From positions 1-6,675 of the forward strand of contig JAJYWM010000132.1 in the NCBI GenBank assembly GCA_021791455.1: a DNA stretch of 6,675 bases. The letters are read 5' to 3'. Below, piece after piece: positions 1-5,702 of this stretch. The number at the start of each line of letters is the position of its first letter. Within the stretch, counting starts at the first letter, position 1. The stretch comes from a bacterium (lineage in GTDB: Bacteria; Chloroflexota; Dormibacteria; UBA8260; Bog-877). The notes beneath the pieces are model-generated. The model had not been told where the DNA came from. It did no database searches and worked only from the letters and a program-made list of their open reading frames with translations. Made by a program: the position numbers and the translations under genes.

Positions 1-47
1 GCTCTGCGTGAATTGGACAAGACCGCCAGCAGCAACGGCTGTCCTGG

Positions 48-638
48 GTGGAAGTGGAGATCGCCGGGGCGCTGCGTCAGACCGAGCTGGACTTCACCGT
101 GCAGCCGGGTCGGGTGACTGGATTCCTCGGCCCGACCGGCGCGGGGAAGTTAACCACGATGCGGGTGATCCTCGGGCTCGACGCCCCGACCGCCGGGCGC
201 GCTCTGATCGCTGGCCGCAGCTACAGGCAGATCACCGGACCCTTGCGTCAGGTCGGATCGCTGCTTGACGCAGGCGCACTGAACCCAGGACGCAGCGGCT
301 GGCAACACCTGTGGTCCGTTGCTCAGAGCAATGGGATCGACGAACGCCGAGTGCGTGAAGTTCTCGACCTGACCGGCGTGGAGAGCGTCGCGCAGCGGCC
401 GGTCGGGACCTTCTCACTCGGGATGAAACATCGCCTCGGGATCGCGCTCGCGCTGCTCGGCGACCCACCGATCCTCGTCTGCGATGAGCCGGCCGACGGC
501 CCCGACCCCTAGGGCGTCCACTGGAGTCGCGAGCGGTTCAAGACCCTTGCCGCGCAGGGCTGGACGGTGATCGTCTCCAGCCACCTGATGAGCGAGATGG
601 CGCTCGCCGCCGACCATCTCATCGTCATCGGCCGCGTC
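48..638 (+). pseudogene. Degenerate ABC-2 type exporter ATPase (DrrA-like), interrupted by in-frame TAG
   Basis: This is the nucleotide-binding subunit of a drug/antibiotic-type ABC exporter, which would sit on the cytoplasmic face and couple ATP hydrolysis to a membrane permease. From GTG 48 the frame shows VTGFLGPTGAGK (Walker A, residues 23-34), a FSLGMKHRLG signature (122-131) and Walker B ILVCDEP (142-148). A TAG follows at 510-512. Past the stop the same frame continues with family-typical sequence, including WTVIVSSHLMSEMALAADHL (switch His) and VIGR, up to about 638. Lesions: the Walker A Ser/Thr after Lys34 is Leu (codon TTA), the D-loop reads DGPDP where NGLDP is usual, the TAG replaces the usual Glu after DP, and the last ~100 residues of a ~300-aa family member are missing. 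The N-terminus also lacks the usual KxYG segment. GTG 48 lacks a convincing ribosome binding site. I infer a pseudogene; the family assignment is secure. Confidence 0.85.
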
Positions 639-660
639 CGACCGCCCGCTCGTCACCCCC

Positions 661-1275
661 TTGCTGCAGGGCCTGCCGGGCGTTGCGGGCCGCTCCACCG
701 GTGCCGTGCTTGACGAATTTCTGCCAGGAATTCCTGGACTGCTCACCTGCTCCACCGGGTTCGGACCGGGTTTCACCATTCTGATGGAACGTCTGCGGGT
801 CACTCCGACCGCCCGGGTCGCCCTGCTCGCCCATCCGATCCTCGCCCACCCAGCTGCCATGTTCCTCTTCGTTGCGCTCCTGGGCGGTGTGGGCGCCCTC
901 TTCGGGTTCAGCAGCCATCTGGCCTTGCCGGTCGTGGCCGTGCTTGCGGGCTGGCTGGCCGCCACCGTGAGTGCGTTCTCCATGGCTCTGGCGCTTCGGA
1001 GTGGCGGTGAGATTCAAGGGCTCGCCGCGGCCGTCAACGGTCTCAACCTGCCCGTTCTGCTCTTGGGCGGAGCGCTCCCACCGCCGGTAATCGGTCCCGT
1101 AGGGCTGCGCGTATTGGGTCATTTCGACCCGCTGCACTACCTCGTTGCGGCCGCTCGCACACTGGCCCAGGGGCCGCTTGCCAGTGATACCCGGCAGGCG
1201 TTCGCGGTCCTGGTGCCTCATTGCGCCGTGACCTTCGCGTGGGCCACCCGAACCTACCGGAGCGCGATCGCATGA
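661..1275 (+). pseudogene. 5'-truncated ABC-2 type transporter permease (DrrB-like)
   Basis: This is the membrane subunit partner of the preceding ATPase. The frame reads VLDEFLPGIPG (residues 17-27; the family has YxDFLVPGI), MERLRVTP (42-49), hydrophobic segments at about 66-82, 88-112, 122-138 and 179-196, and HFDPLHYLVAAARTLAQG (154-171), which matches the NPLTYxVxALR loop of ABC-2 permeases. Homology seems to extend upstream in this frame to about 640 (RPLVTPLL), but the N-terminal cytoplasmic part and first helix are absent. In their place is the ATPase remnant in a different frame. The only start near the 5' end is TTG 661, without a ribosome binding site. The protein is about 204 aa, against about 250 for the family. 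The C-terminal half looks well preserved, so decay may be recent. It might still be translated, but with the broken ATPase it should not form an exporter. Confidence 0.78.
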
Positions 1276-1310
1276 CATTGGTGGATCGAGCCCATCCAGA
1301 AGCCTCCCTC

Positions 1311-1339
1311 GGACCATGGGCCACGGCTAGCCGTGGTCC
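1311..1339. repeat. Perfect 16-bp palindrome with extended hairpin
   Basis: Positions 1321-1336 read CCACGGCTAGCCGTGG, a perfect palindrome. The stem extends outward through GGG 1318-1320 and TCC 1337-1339 (one G-T pair), giving nine pairs around a CTAG tetraloop. An alternative outer stem, GGACCA 1311-1316 with TGGTCC 1334-1339, overlaps it. No T-run follows directly; the nearest is TTTT at 1363-1366. It lies 36-64 nt after the permease stop and about 65 nt before the NTF2-like start, so it could be a terminator-like hairpin or a dimeric repressor site. The sequence does not decide between these. Confidence 0.5.
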
Positions 1340-1389
1340 CGGTCGGCGCGGACCGTCGCGGCTTTTCCCGCCCCCGGCCGCCAGTCAAG

Positions 1390-1402
1390 TATGTTGGGAC
1401 CG
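1390..1402 (+). promoter_or_regulatory. Candidate -10 element for a leaderless transcript
   Basis: TATGTT at 1390-1395 matches TANNNT. It sits exactly where a -10 hexamer belongs if transcription starts on the G of GTG 1402. No Shine-Dalgarno sequence lies at a usable distance: the GGGA at 1396-1399 is only 2 nt from the start. No clear -35 is visible. Leaderless starts of this kind are common in actinobacteria and related high-G+C phyla. Confidence 0.3.
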
Positions 1403-1755
1403 TGAGCGGACGAGAGACGGCCGTCAGCCCGCAGGACTTGCCGCGCCTGCTGGTGGAGCGTGTGAACGCCGGCGATCTAGAGGGCATCATCGATCTGTAC
1501 GAGATGGGCGCGGTCCTGGCTTTGCCCGGCGGCGGGATCGCGGTCGGTCGAGATGCAATCCGAACCTTCTACGGTGAGTTGCTGGCAACTCGGCCGACCT
1601 TCATGGCGGGGGCGCAGCTGCCGGCACTCGAGAGTGGCGGCCTGGCTCTGACCTCCACCCGGTTGGTAGGGGGTGGTGTTACCGCGGAGATCGCCAGGCG
1701 CCAGCAGGACGGGACCTGGCTTTGGGTGGTTGACAGGCCGGATGTCCTGGAGTGA
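1402..1755 (+). CDS. SnoaL/NTF2-like (DUF4440-type) small protein
   Basis: This is a 117-aa cytoplasmic protein of the NTF2-like cone fold. In this family small ligand-binding proteins and occasional isomerases or hydrolases share a helix plus curved sheet. Family marks are VERVNAGDLEGIIDLYE (residues 17-33), followed by AVLALPGGGIAVGRDAIRTF (37-56), FYGELLATRPTF, and a closing strand RRQQDGTWLWVVDRP ahead of a very short tail. This is the usual SnoaL arrangement and length. GTG 1402 was chosen over the longer frame from GTG 1333 because homology begins about 10 residues after it and the 1333-1401 translation is Arg/Pro-rich and runs through the palindrome region. No catalytic Asp/His pair can be named with confidence, so no reaction is assigned. 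It stands alone: 126 nt after the permease remnant and 180 nt before the thiolase. Confidence 0.82.
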   Translation: MSGRETAVSPQDLPRLLVERVNAGDLEGIIDLYEMGAVLALPGGGIAVGRDAIRTFYGELLATRPTFMAGAQLPALESGGLALTSTRLVGGGVTAEIARRQQDGTWLWVVDRPDVLE

Positions 1756-1766
1756 GCCGACCCCGG

Positions 1767-1787
1767 GGGCTCGCTCGAGGAGCTTTT
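1767..1787 (+). terminator. Weak terminator-like hairpin after the NTF2-like gene
   Basis: GCTC at 1769-1772 pairs with GAGC at 1780-1783, with two outer G-T pairs and a 7-nt loop. TTTT at 1784-1787 follows directly. It begins about 12 nt after the 1755 stop, where a terminator is expected, but the Watson-Crick stem is only four pairs. A second short hairpin, GGGCC 1795-1799 with GGCCC 1803-1807, follows. Confidence 0.22.
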
Positions 1788-1892
1788 GCCGGCCGGGCCC
1801 TCGGCCCCACCGAGCCACTCCTGAGATGCGCACCCTTGCGATCCTTCCAGTGTCGGCGACCTACTGGCTGTGGGGTGAGCCCTGGCGATTGG

Positions 1893-1902
1893 CACAATTG
1901 TG
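1893..1902. promoter_or_regulatory. AT-rich palindrome CACAATTGTG upstream of thiolase
   Basis: This is a perfect 10-bp palindrome in otherwise G+C-rich sequence, 33 nt upstream of the thiolase ATG. It is flanked by GCGAT on the left (1885-1889) and ATCGC on the right (1904-1908), with unequal spacers of 3 and 1 nt, so the wider dyad is imperfect. It could be an operator. No regulator gene lies in the window, and no clear -35/-10 pair could be fixed around it. Confidence 0.25.
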
Positions 1903-1922
1903 GATCGCGGCCTTGATGGAAC

Positions 1923-1930
1923 GGATGGAG
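1923..1930 (+). promoter_or_regulatory. Ribosome binding site of the thiolase gene
   Basis: GGATGGAG ends 5 nt before ATG 1936. It decides the start against the longer in-frame TTG at 1900, which has no such site and would add 12 residues ahead of the family-typical N-terminus. Confidence 0.65.
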
Positions 1931-1935
1931 CATCC

Positions 1936-3129
1936 ATGACCAAAGCGGTGATCATCGACGGCGTGCGGACTCCCGTCGGTCGCTACGGTGGAGCGCTGGC
2001 CGGAGTGCGCCCGGACGACCTGGCCGCTCTCGCCCTCAAGGGGCTTGGCGAGCGGACCGGCGTGGATCTCAGCGATGTGGAGGACGTCTACCTGGGGTGC
2101 GCCAACCAGGCGGGCGAGGACAACCGCAACGTGGCGAGGATGGCGCTGCTCCTGGCTGGATATCCCATCGAGGTCGCGGGCTGCACCGTCAACCGGCTCT
2201 GCGGCAGCGGCTTGCAGGCCGTGGCGGATGCCGCCCGCGCGATCAGCCAGGGAGACGGGCCGCTCTTCGTCGCGGGTGGCGTGGAGTCCATGAGCCGGGC
2301 GCCGTGGTCGGTGCCCAAGCCGGATCGGCCCTGGGCACGGGGCCAGCAGGTGATGTATGACACGGCCCTGGGATGGCGCTACGTCAATCGGCGCATGGAG
2401 GATCTCTACGGGATCGACTCGATGGGGCAGACCGCCGAGAACCTGGCCAATCTGTACTCGATAGGGCGTGAGGCACAGGACCGCTTCGCCCTCCAAAGTC
2501 ATCGCAAGGCCGTCCGCGCCGAGGCGCAGGGGGCCTTTCAGGCGGAGAGGATAGCCGTCACGACCAAGGCCGGTGACGTGGAGACGGATGAGGGCCCGAG
2601 GGCTGACTCCAGCCTCGAGAGACTCTCCCAGTTGCGTCCGGCCTTCGCGGAGCCTGGAACCGTCACGGCCGGCAACTCGAGCTCGCTCAACGACGGCGCC
2701 GCCGCCCTGCTCCTGTCCGACTCCGACTACGCCGAGGCGGCGGGCCTGGCTCCGATGGCGGAGGTCCGGAGCGCGGCGGTGGCCGGAGTCGCCCCCAGGA
2801 TCATGGGCATCGGACCGGTGCCGGCATCGAAGAAGGCACTGGCGCGGGCCGGGCTCACACTGGCGGACATCGGCTTGATCGAACTCAACGAGGCTTTCGC
2901 CGCCCAGTCGCTAGCTGTTCTTCAGGAGTGGGATGTGGACCCACAGGACGATCGTCTGAACGTAAACGGGGGGGCGATCGCACTCGGGCACCCTCTGGGC
3001 TGTTCCGGCGCGCGCATCCTCGTGACTCTGGTTCACGAGATGCGCAGGAGGGAGGTCCAGTTCGGACTGGCCACCATGTGCATCGGCGTTGGCCAGGGCA
3101 TAGCGATGGTGGTCGAGCTCAAACCCTGA
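1936..3129 (+). CDS. Thiolase (acetyl-CoA acetyltransferase / 3-oxoadipyl-CoA thiolase family)
   Basis: This is a cytosolic thiolase of 397 aa, the normal family length. It catalyses CoA-dependent cleavage of a 3-oxoacyl-CoA, or the reverse Claisen condensation of two acyl-CoAs. The N-terminus is [18 protein letters not shown]. The nucleophilic Cys89 lies in [12 protein letters not shown], followed by [10 protein letters not shown] (115-123 region), NEAF (318-321), His352 in [16 protein letters not shown], and the acid/base Cys382 in CIGVGQG. All three catalytic residues are present and nothing suggests decay. The motifs [25 protein letters not shown] and [11 protein letters not shown] resemble PcaF/PaaJ-type thiolases of aromatic catabolism, but no ring-cleavage or CoA-transferase gene lies nearby, so beta-oxidation or acetoacetyl-CoA chemistry is equally possible. 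One small oddity is GCSGAR, where GMSGAR or GASGAR is usual. A gap of 90 nt separates it from the DUF885 gene. Confidence 0.95.
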   Translation: MTKAVIIDGVRTPVGRYGGALAGVRPDDLAALALKGLGERTGVDLSDVEDVYLGCANQAGEDNRNVARMALLLAGYPIEVAGCTVNRLCGSGLQAVADAARAISQGDGPLFVAGGVESMSRAPWSVPKPDRPWARGQQVMYDTALGWRYVNRRMEDLYGIDSMGQTAENLANLYSIGREAQDRFALQSHRKAVRAEAQGAFQAERIAVTTKAGDVETDEGPRADSSLERLSQLRPAFAEPGTVTAGNSSSLNDGAAALLLSDSDYAEAAGLAPMAEVRSAAVAGVAPRIMGIGPVPASKKALARAGLTLADIGLIELNEAFAAQSLAVLQEWDVDPQDDRLNVNGGAIALGHPLGCSGARILVTLVHEMRRREVQFGLATMCIGVGQGIAMVVELKP

Positions 3130-3209
3130 TGGATGGGGCGGAGAGCGCCGGATCCCGGTAAGCTCCCAGGAATCCCCGGCGCCGCCGCCCCGTCAACTCC
3201 AACTCACTC

Positions 3210-3216
3210 GGGAGAG
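3210..3216 (+). promoter_or_regulatory. Ribosome binding site of the DUF885 gene
   Basis: GGGAGAG lies just before ATG 3220; its GGGAG core ends 5 nt upstream. It selects 3220 over the in-frame start at 3133, which would add 29 Pro/Gly-rich residues unlike a domain. Confidence 0.65.
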
Positions 3217-3219
3217 TTC

Positions 3220-4914
3220 ATGACCCAGGTAGACCAGATCGCTCTCGAGTACCAGCAGTCCCTGGCCATGCTGGACCCGGTCGGTGCCTTCACCCGGGGC
3301 GACCTGAGCCGGGCGGGAGAGCTCACGGATCTATCTCCGGATGGCGAGCGCGTGCGCGCGGACCTGGCGCGGACAACGATACGCAGAGTTCTGGCAACAG
3401 CCGCTGAGGAGCGAGCGGGCGTGGGTGCCCAGGCCATGCTCGAGCGTCTCGCAGTCGTATGCGACAACTTCGATCAAGACGAATGGATGCGCGACCTGAG
3501 CGTCTTCGGGGCTCAATCACAGATCCGAGGCAGTTTCGATCTCATGGCCAGGACCGAAGAATGTGACTGGGACCTCATAGCCCACAAGCTGACCCTGGTT
3601 CCCAGGGCCGTGGAGGGCTTAATCGCAACCTTGGCTGAGGGACTTGCGCGACGCAGGTTCGCCGCCCGCCGCCAGGCGCTGGCCTGTGCCGCCCAGACCA
3701 GGGTCTGGGGCGGTGGTGGCCCGGGGCCTGGGTTCTTCACCACGCTGGTCATGGGATATCGTGGCGCCGATACGAAATTGGCCCACGCCCTCGAAGAGGG
3801 GGCAGGGTCCGCCGCGCAGGCGTATTTGGAGCTGACCAGATTCCTGGAATGGGACTATGCCCCGTCGGCCCCGGCTCGCGATGGAGTTGGGCGGGAGAGG
3901 TATCACCTGGCGCTCCGTCGCCACCTGGGCATGGAGCTTGACCTGGAGGAGGCCTATAGCTTTGGCTGGTCGGAGCTGGCGCGCCTGGCGGCGGAGATGG
4001 AGAGCGTGGCGGATAGGATTGCCCCCGGCCAGGGGGTCCCTGGCGCCGTGTCAGCCCTGGAGCAGGACCCTGAGCTCGCCATCGAGGGAGAGGACAACTT
4101 TCGAGCTTGGAGTCAGGACTTCCTGGACGCCACGGTGGCCGCCTTGGACGGAACCCACTTCGACATCCCGGACCCTGTCAAGCGTGTGGAGGCGATGATC
4201 GCGCCTCCCGGTGGCAGCCCGGCGATGTATTACACGCCCCCGTCTTCAGACTTCACCCGGCCGGGTAGGACCTGGTACCCGACCTTGGGGCGCACCCGCT
4301 TTCCTCTTTGGAACGAGGTCTCGACCGCTTATCACGAGGGTGTGCCGGGCCATCACCTCCAGCTGGCTCAGACCTGCTACCTGGCCCAAGACCTCAATCC
4401 GTTCCAGACGCTGATCGGAGGCGTGGCCGGGCACATCGAGGGCTGGGCGCTCTACGCGGAGCGTCTCATGGACGAACTCGGCTTTCTGGAGCGCGACGAT
4501 TACCGCCTGGGGATGCTGGCCTCTCAGGCGATGCGCGCGGCCCGGGTGGTGGTTGACATCGGCCTGCACCTTGACCTCCCCATAACGCGGGGGCAACGGT
4601 TCCATCCGGGAGAGCGGTGGTCGTGGGAGCTGGCGGTCGAGTTCATGATGGAGAACAGTCGGCGGAGCCGGACCTTCTGCGCGGGCGAGGTGGACCGCTA
4701 TCTCGGCTTGCCGGCGCAGGCCGTCTGCTACAAGCTCGGGGAGCGAGTCTGGCTTCAGGCTAGGGACCGGGCCAGAAATCGCTGCGGGGCCGCGTTCGAC
4801 CTCAAGGCGTTTCACCGGATCGCCCTTGATCTCGGCTGCGTCGGCCTCGGCCAGCTTCTTTCCGAGCTCGGCGGGCTCGAGCCCGCTGACATGCCTGGAC
4901 GCCCCTCTAGGTAA
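3220..4914 (+). CDS. DUF885 family protein, putative zinc metallopeptidase
   Basis: This 564-aa protein has the all-helical architecture of the DUF885 family. The hallmark is HEGVPGHHLQ (residues 372-381), a HExxxxH-type variant of the zinc-peptidase motif: His372 and His378 would be ligands with Glu373 as general base. It is followed by HIEGWALYAE (405-414), whose Glu407 is the likely third ligand. Other family marks are YYTPPSSDFTRPG (337-349), where homologues have a Tyr-rich segment, ALRRHLGMELDLEEAY (231-246), and SRRSRTFCAGEVDRYLGLPAQ (480-500) near the C-terminus. No signal peptide or membrane segment is visible, so a cytoplasmic location is inferred, unlike the many secreted DUF885 lipoproteins. 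Peptide hydrolysis is inferred from the motif; the substrate is unknown. The stop is TAA, 27 nt before the next gene, so co-transcription with the DUF6941-like gene is plausible. Confidence 0.9.
   Translation: MTQVDQIALEYQQSLAMLDPVGAFTRGDLSRAGELTDLSPDGERVRADLARTTIRRVLATAAEERAGVGAQAMLERLAVVCDNFDQDEWMRDLSVFGAQSQIRGSFDLMARTEECDWDLIAHKLTLVPRAVEGLIATLAEGLARRRFAARRQALACAAQTRVWGGGGPGPGFFTTLVMGYRGADTKLAHALEEGAGSAAQAYLELTRFLEWDYAPSAPARDGVGRERYHLALRRHLGMELDLEEAYSFGWSELARLAAEMESVADRIAPGQGVPGAVSALEQDPELAIEGEDNFRAWSQDFLDATVAALDGTHFDIPDPVKRVEAMIAPPGGSPAMYYTPPSSDFTRPGRTWYPTLGRTRFPLWNEVSTAYHEGVPGHHLQLAQTCYLAQDLNPFQTLIGGVAGHIEGWALYAERLMDELGFLERDDYRLGMLASQAMRAARVVVDIGLHLDLPITRGQRFHPGERWSWELAVEFMMENSRRSRTFCAGEVDRYLGLPAQAVCYKLGERVWLQARDRARNRCGAAFDLKAFHRIALDLGCVGLGQLLSELGGLEPADMPGRPSR
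4868..4889. repeat. Perfect 16-bp palindrome in the 3' end of the DUF885 gene
   Basis: GCGGGCTCGAGCCCGC at 4871-4886 is a perfect palindrome. With TCG 4868-4870 and TGA 4887-4889 (one G-T pair) it makes a nine-pair stem around TCGA. It lies inside the coding sequence (Gly-Leu-Glu-Pro-Ala), ending 26 nt before the TAA codon and 56 nt before the DUF6941-like start. No T-run follows. It could be an operator for the downstream gene, a 3'-end stabilising hairpin, or a codon-driven coincidence. Confidence 0.35.
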
Positions 4915-4941
4915 TCCCCGTGGGCCTGAGAGACTAGGGGC

Positions 4942-5394
4942 ATGGAGACTCCGGAGATTGAGAACCTGATCCTGGCGAATCACGTGGAGGCGGTCAATGG
5001 ACTCCTCTACATCTCCGGTGGCGGCTGGACCGACCATTGGAGACCGGCCCCAGCCTTATCTGGGCCCCCGATCATCAGCCATCTGGGGGTTGCGGTAACC
5101 CTGGTCGTCCCTGCCGCGGCCCCGCCCGTGCCCCAACAACTCACGGTGGCGATCGCGGACGATCAAGGACGTCAGGTGGCGGGGTTGCAGACCATGATCA
5201 ATCAGGCGCGGCCAACCGGACTGGGGCCCGACCAGGAGCAAAGGATCGCCCTGGCTCTCAGCTTCAACATCGTCTTCCCCGCCGCCGGCCTGTATCACCT
5301 GGCCGCGACCTTGGGGATATCGGCTCCGAGAACGCTCGCCTTCCGAGTCCACGACGTGACCCCTCCCGCCACTGATGTGCCGACTGTCAACTGA
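4942..5394 (+). CDS. Small DUF6941-like protein of unknown function
   Basis: This 150-aa protein has no signal peptide or membrane helix. It opens with LILANHVEAVNGLLYISGGG (residues 9-28) and Trp29. This ILAdxaxxxxGKLYxxGGGW pattern is what I associate with DUF6941-type proteins of high-G+C bacteria. A strand VAVTLVVP (50-57) follows, then QLTVAIADDQGRQV (66-79) and a closing pair FPAAGLYHLAATL (112-124) with TLAFRV (131-136). The alternation suggests a beta-sandwich. Biochemical function is not known to me and no catalytic residues can be pointed out. ATG 4942 lies 27 nt after the DUF885 stop. The GGGG at 4937-4940 is too close to serve as a normal ribosome binding site, and GAG-rich sequence at 4928-4932 is a weak alternative, so translation may rely on coupling or a leaderless start. 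The C-terminal tail after RVHDVTPP looks disordered. Confidence 0.7.
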   Translation: METPEIENLILANHVEAVNGLLYISGGGWTDHWRPAPALSGPPIISHLGVAVTLVVPAAAPPVPQQLTVAIADDQGRQVAGLQTMINQARPTGLGPDQEQRIALALSFNIVFPAAGLYHLAATLGISAPRTLAFRVHDVTPPATDVPTVN

Positions 5395-5582
5395 GTCCCG
5401 GGCCTGACGAGACTCGTAGGCGTCGGCCAAACCTGCCTGGACGCCCGGACGGCCGCCGCCGAGGGGGGCGAACGCGTCCTCGTTCCCAGGGCCGGCCCGG
5501 CCGTCCTCGACGGTCCGGTTCACCCCTACCGGTCAGCCCTCCGGCACTACCGGGGCTGGCCCCACAGCGCCAGGAGGTCAGA

Positions 5583-5611
5583 GCTGGTGGCCGCTAGTCC
5601 GCGTCACCAGC
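5583..5611. terminator. Hairpin between convergent genes, possible bidirectional terminator
   Basis: GCTGGTG 5583-5589 pairs with CACCAGC 5605-5611. The stem continues by one G-T and one C-G pair to an 11-nt loop. No U-tract follows on either strand, so it is not a classical intrinsic terminator. Its position between facing genes is the main support. Confidence 0.3.
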
Positions 5612-5640
5612 ACCACCCCGCTCTCCGCCCGCCTCCTTTG

Positions 5641-5659
5641 CCGGTGGTGAGGCCACCGG
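5641..5659. terminator. Strong GC hairpin downstream of the TRIC gene
   Basis: CCGGTGG 5641-5647 pairs perfectly with CCACCGG 5653-5659 around a TGAGG loop. It lies 44-62 nt beyond the TRIC stop on the minus strand. There is no T-run on either side, but many high-G+C bacteria use such I-shaped hairpins at convergent gene ends. Confidence 0.35.
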
Positions 5660-5702
5660 TCGGCCGTTGGGAACATGAGGGGAGTCGGTCGGGAGGCGCT
5701 TG

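Larger units (their letters stand above)
5395..5702. other. Convergent intergenic region without a supported gene
   Basis: This 308-nt stretch lies between the plus-strand DUF6941-like gene and the minus-strand TRIC gene. I see no RNA gene and no protein with recognisable homology on either strand. It holds GC-rich inverted repeats, two of which are listed separately. The plus-strand frame of the upstream gene stays open past its TGA to 5832, but it has no start before GTG 5587, becomes Pro/His/Arg-rich, and runs into the opposite-strand TRIC gene. Confidence 0.6.

Noticed and set aside
526..545. tRNA T-arm-like GCGGTTCAAGACCC
   Set aside because: It encodes the expected ERFKTL segment of the ABC ATPase, and no matching acceptor, D or anticodon arms are found around it.
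414..1317. Long minus-strand open frames opposite the ABC remnants (414-983 and 625-1317)
   Set aside because: Their translations are Arg/Gly/Gln-rich with no recognisable motif, and they lie antisense to clear ABC transporter homology. They are shadows of high-G+C codon bias.
1272..1577. ATG overlapping the permease stop (ATGA), opening a ~100-codon frame beginning MTLVDRAHPEAS
   Set aside because: ATGA overlaps often mark a next operon gene such as a sensor kinase. Here the translation becomes Arg/Pro/Gly-rich, crosses the palindrome, and overlaps the well-supported NTF2-like gene in another frame. At most it is the first codons of a lost gene.
3145..3182. Inverted repeat GCGCCGG/CCGGCGC between the thiolase and the DUF885 gene
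   Set aside because: The seven-pair stem has a 24-nt loop and no T-run. It is weak as a terminator, and the 90-nt gap with a good ribosome binding site does not require one.
4246..5037. 263-codon minus-strand frame opposite the DUF885 gene
   Set aside because: It covers the HEGVPGHH region antisense and has no domain-like pattern. The plus-strand assignment is firm.
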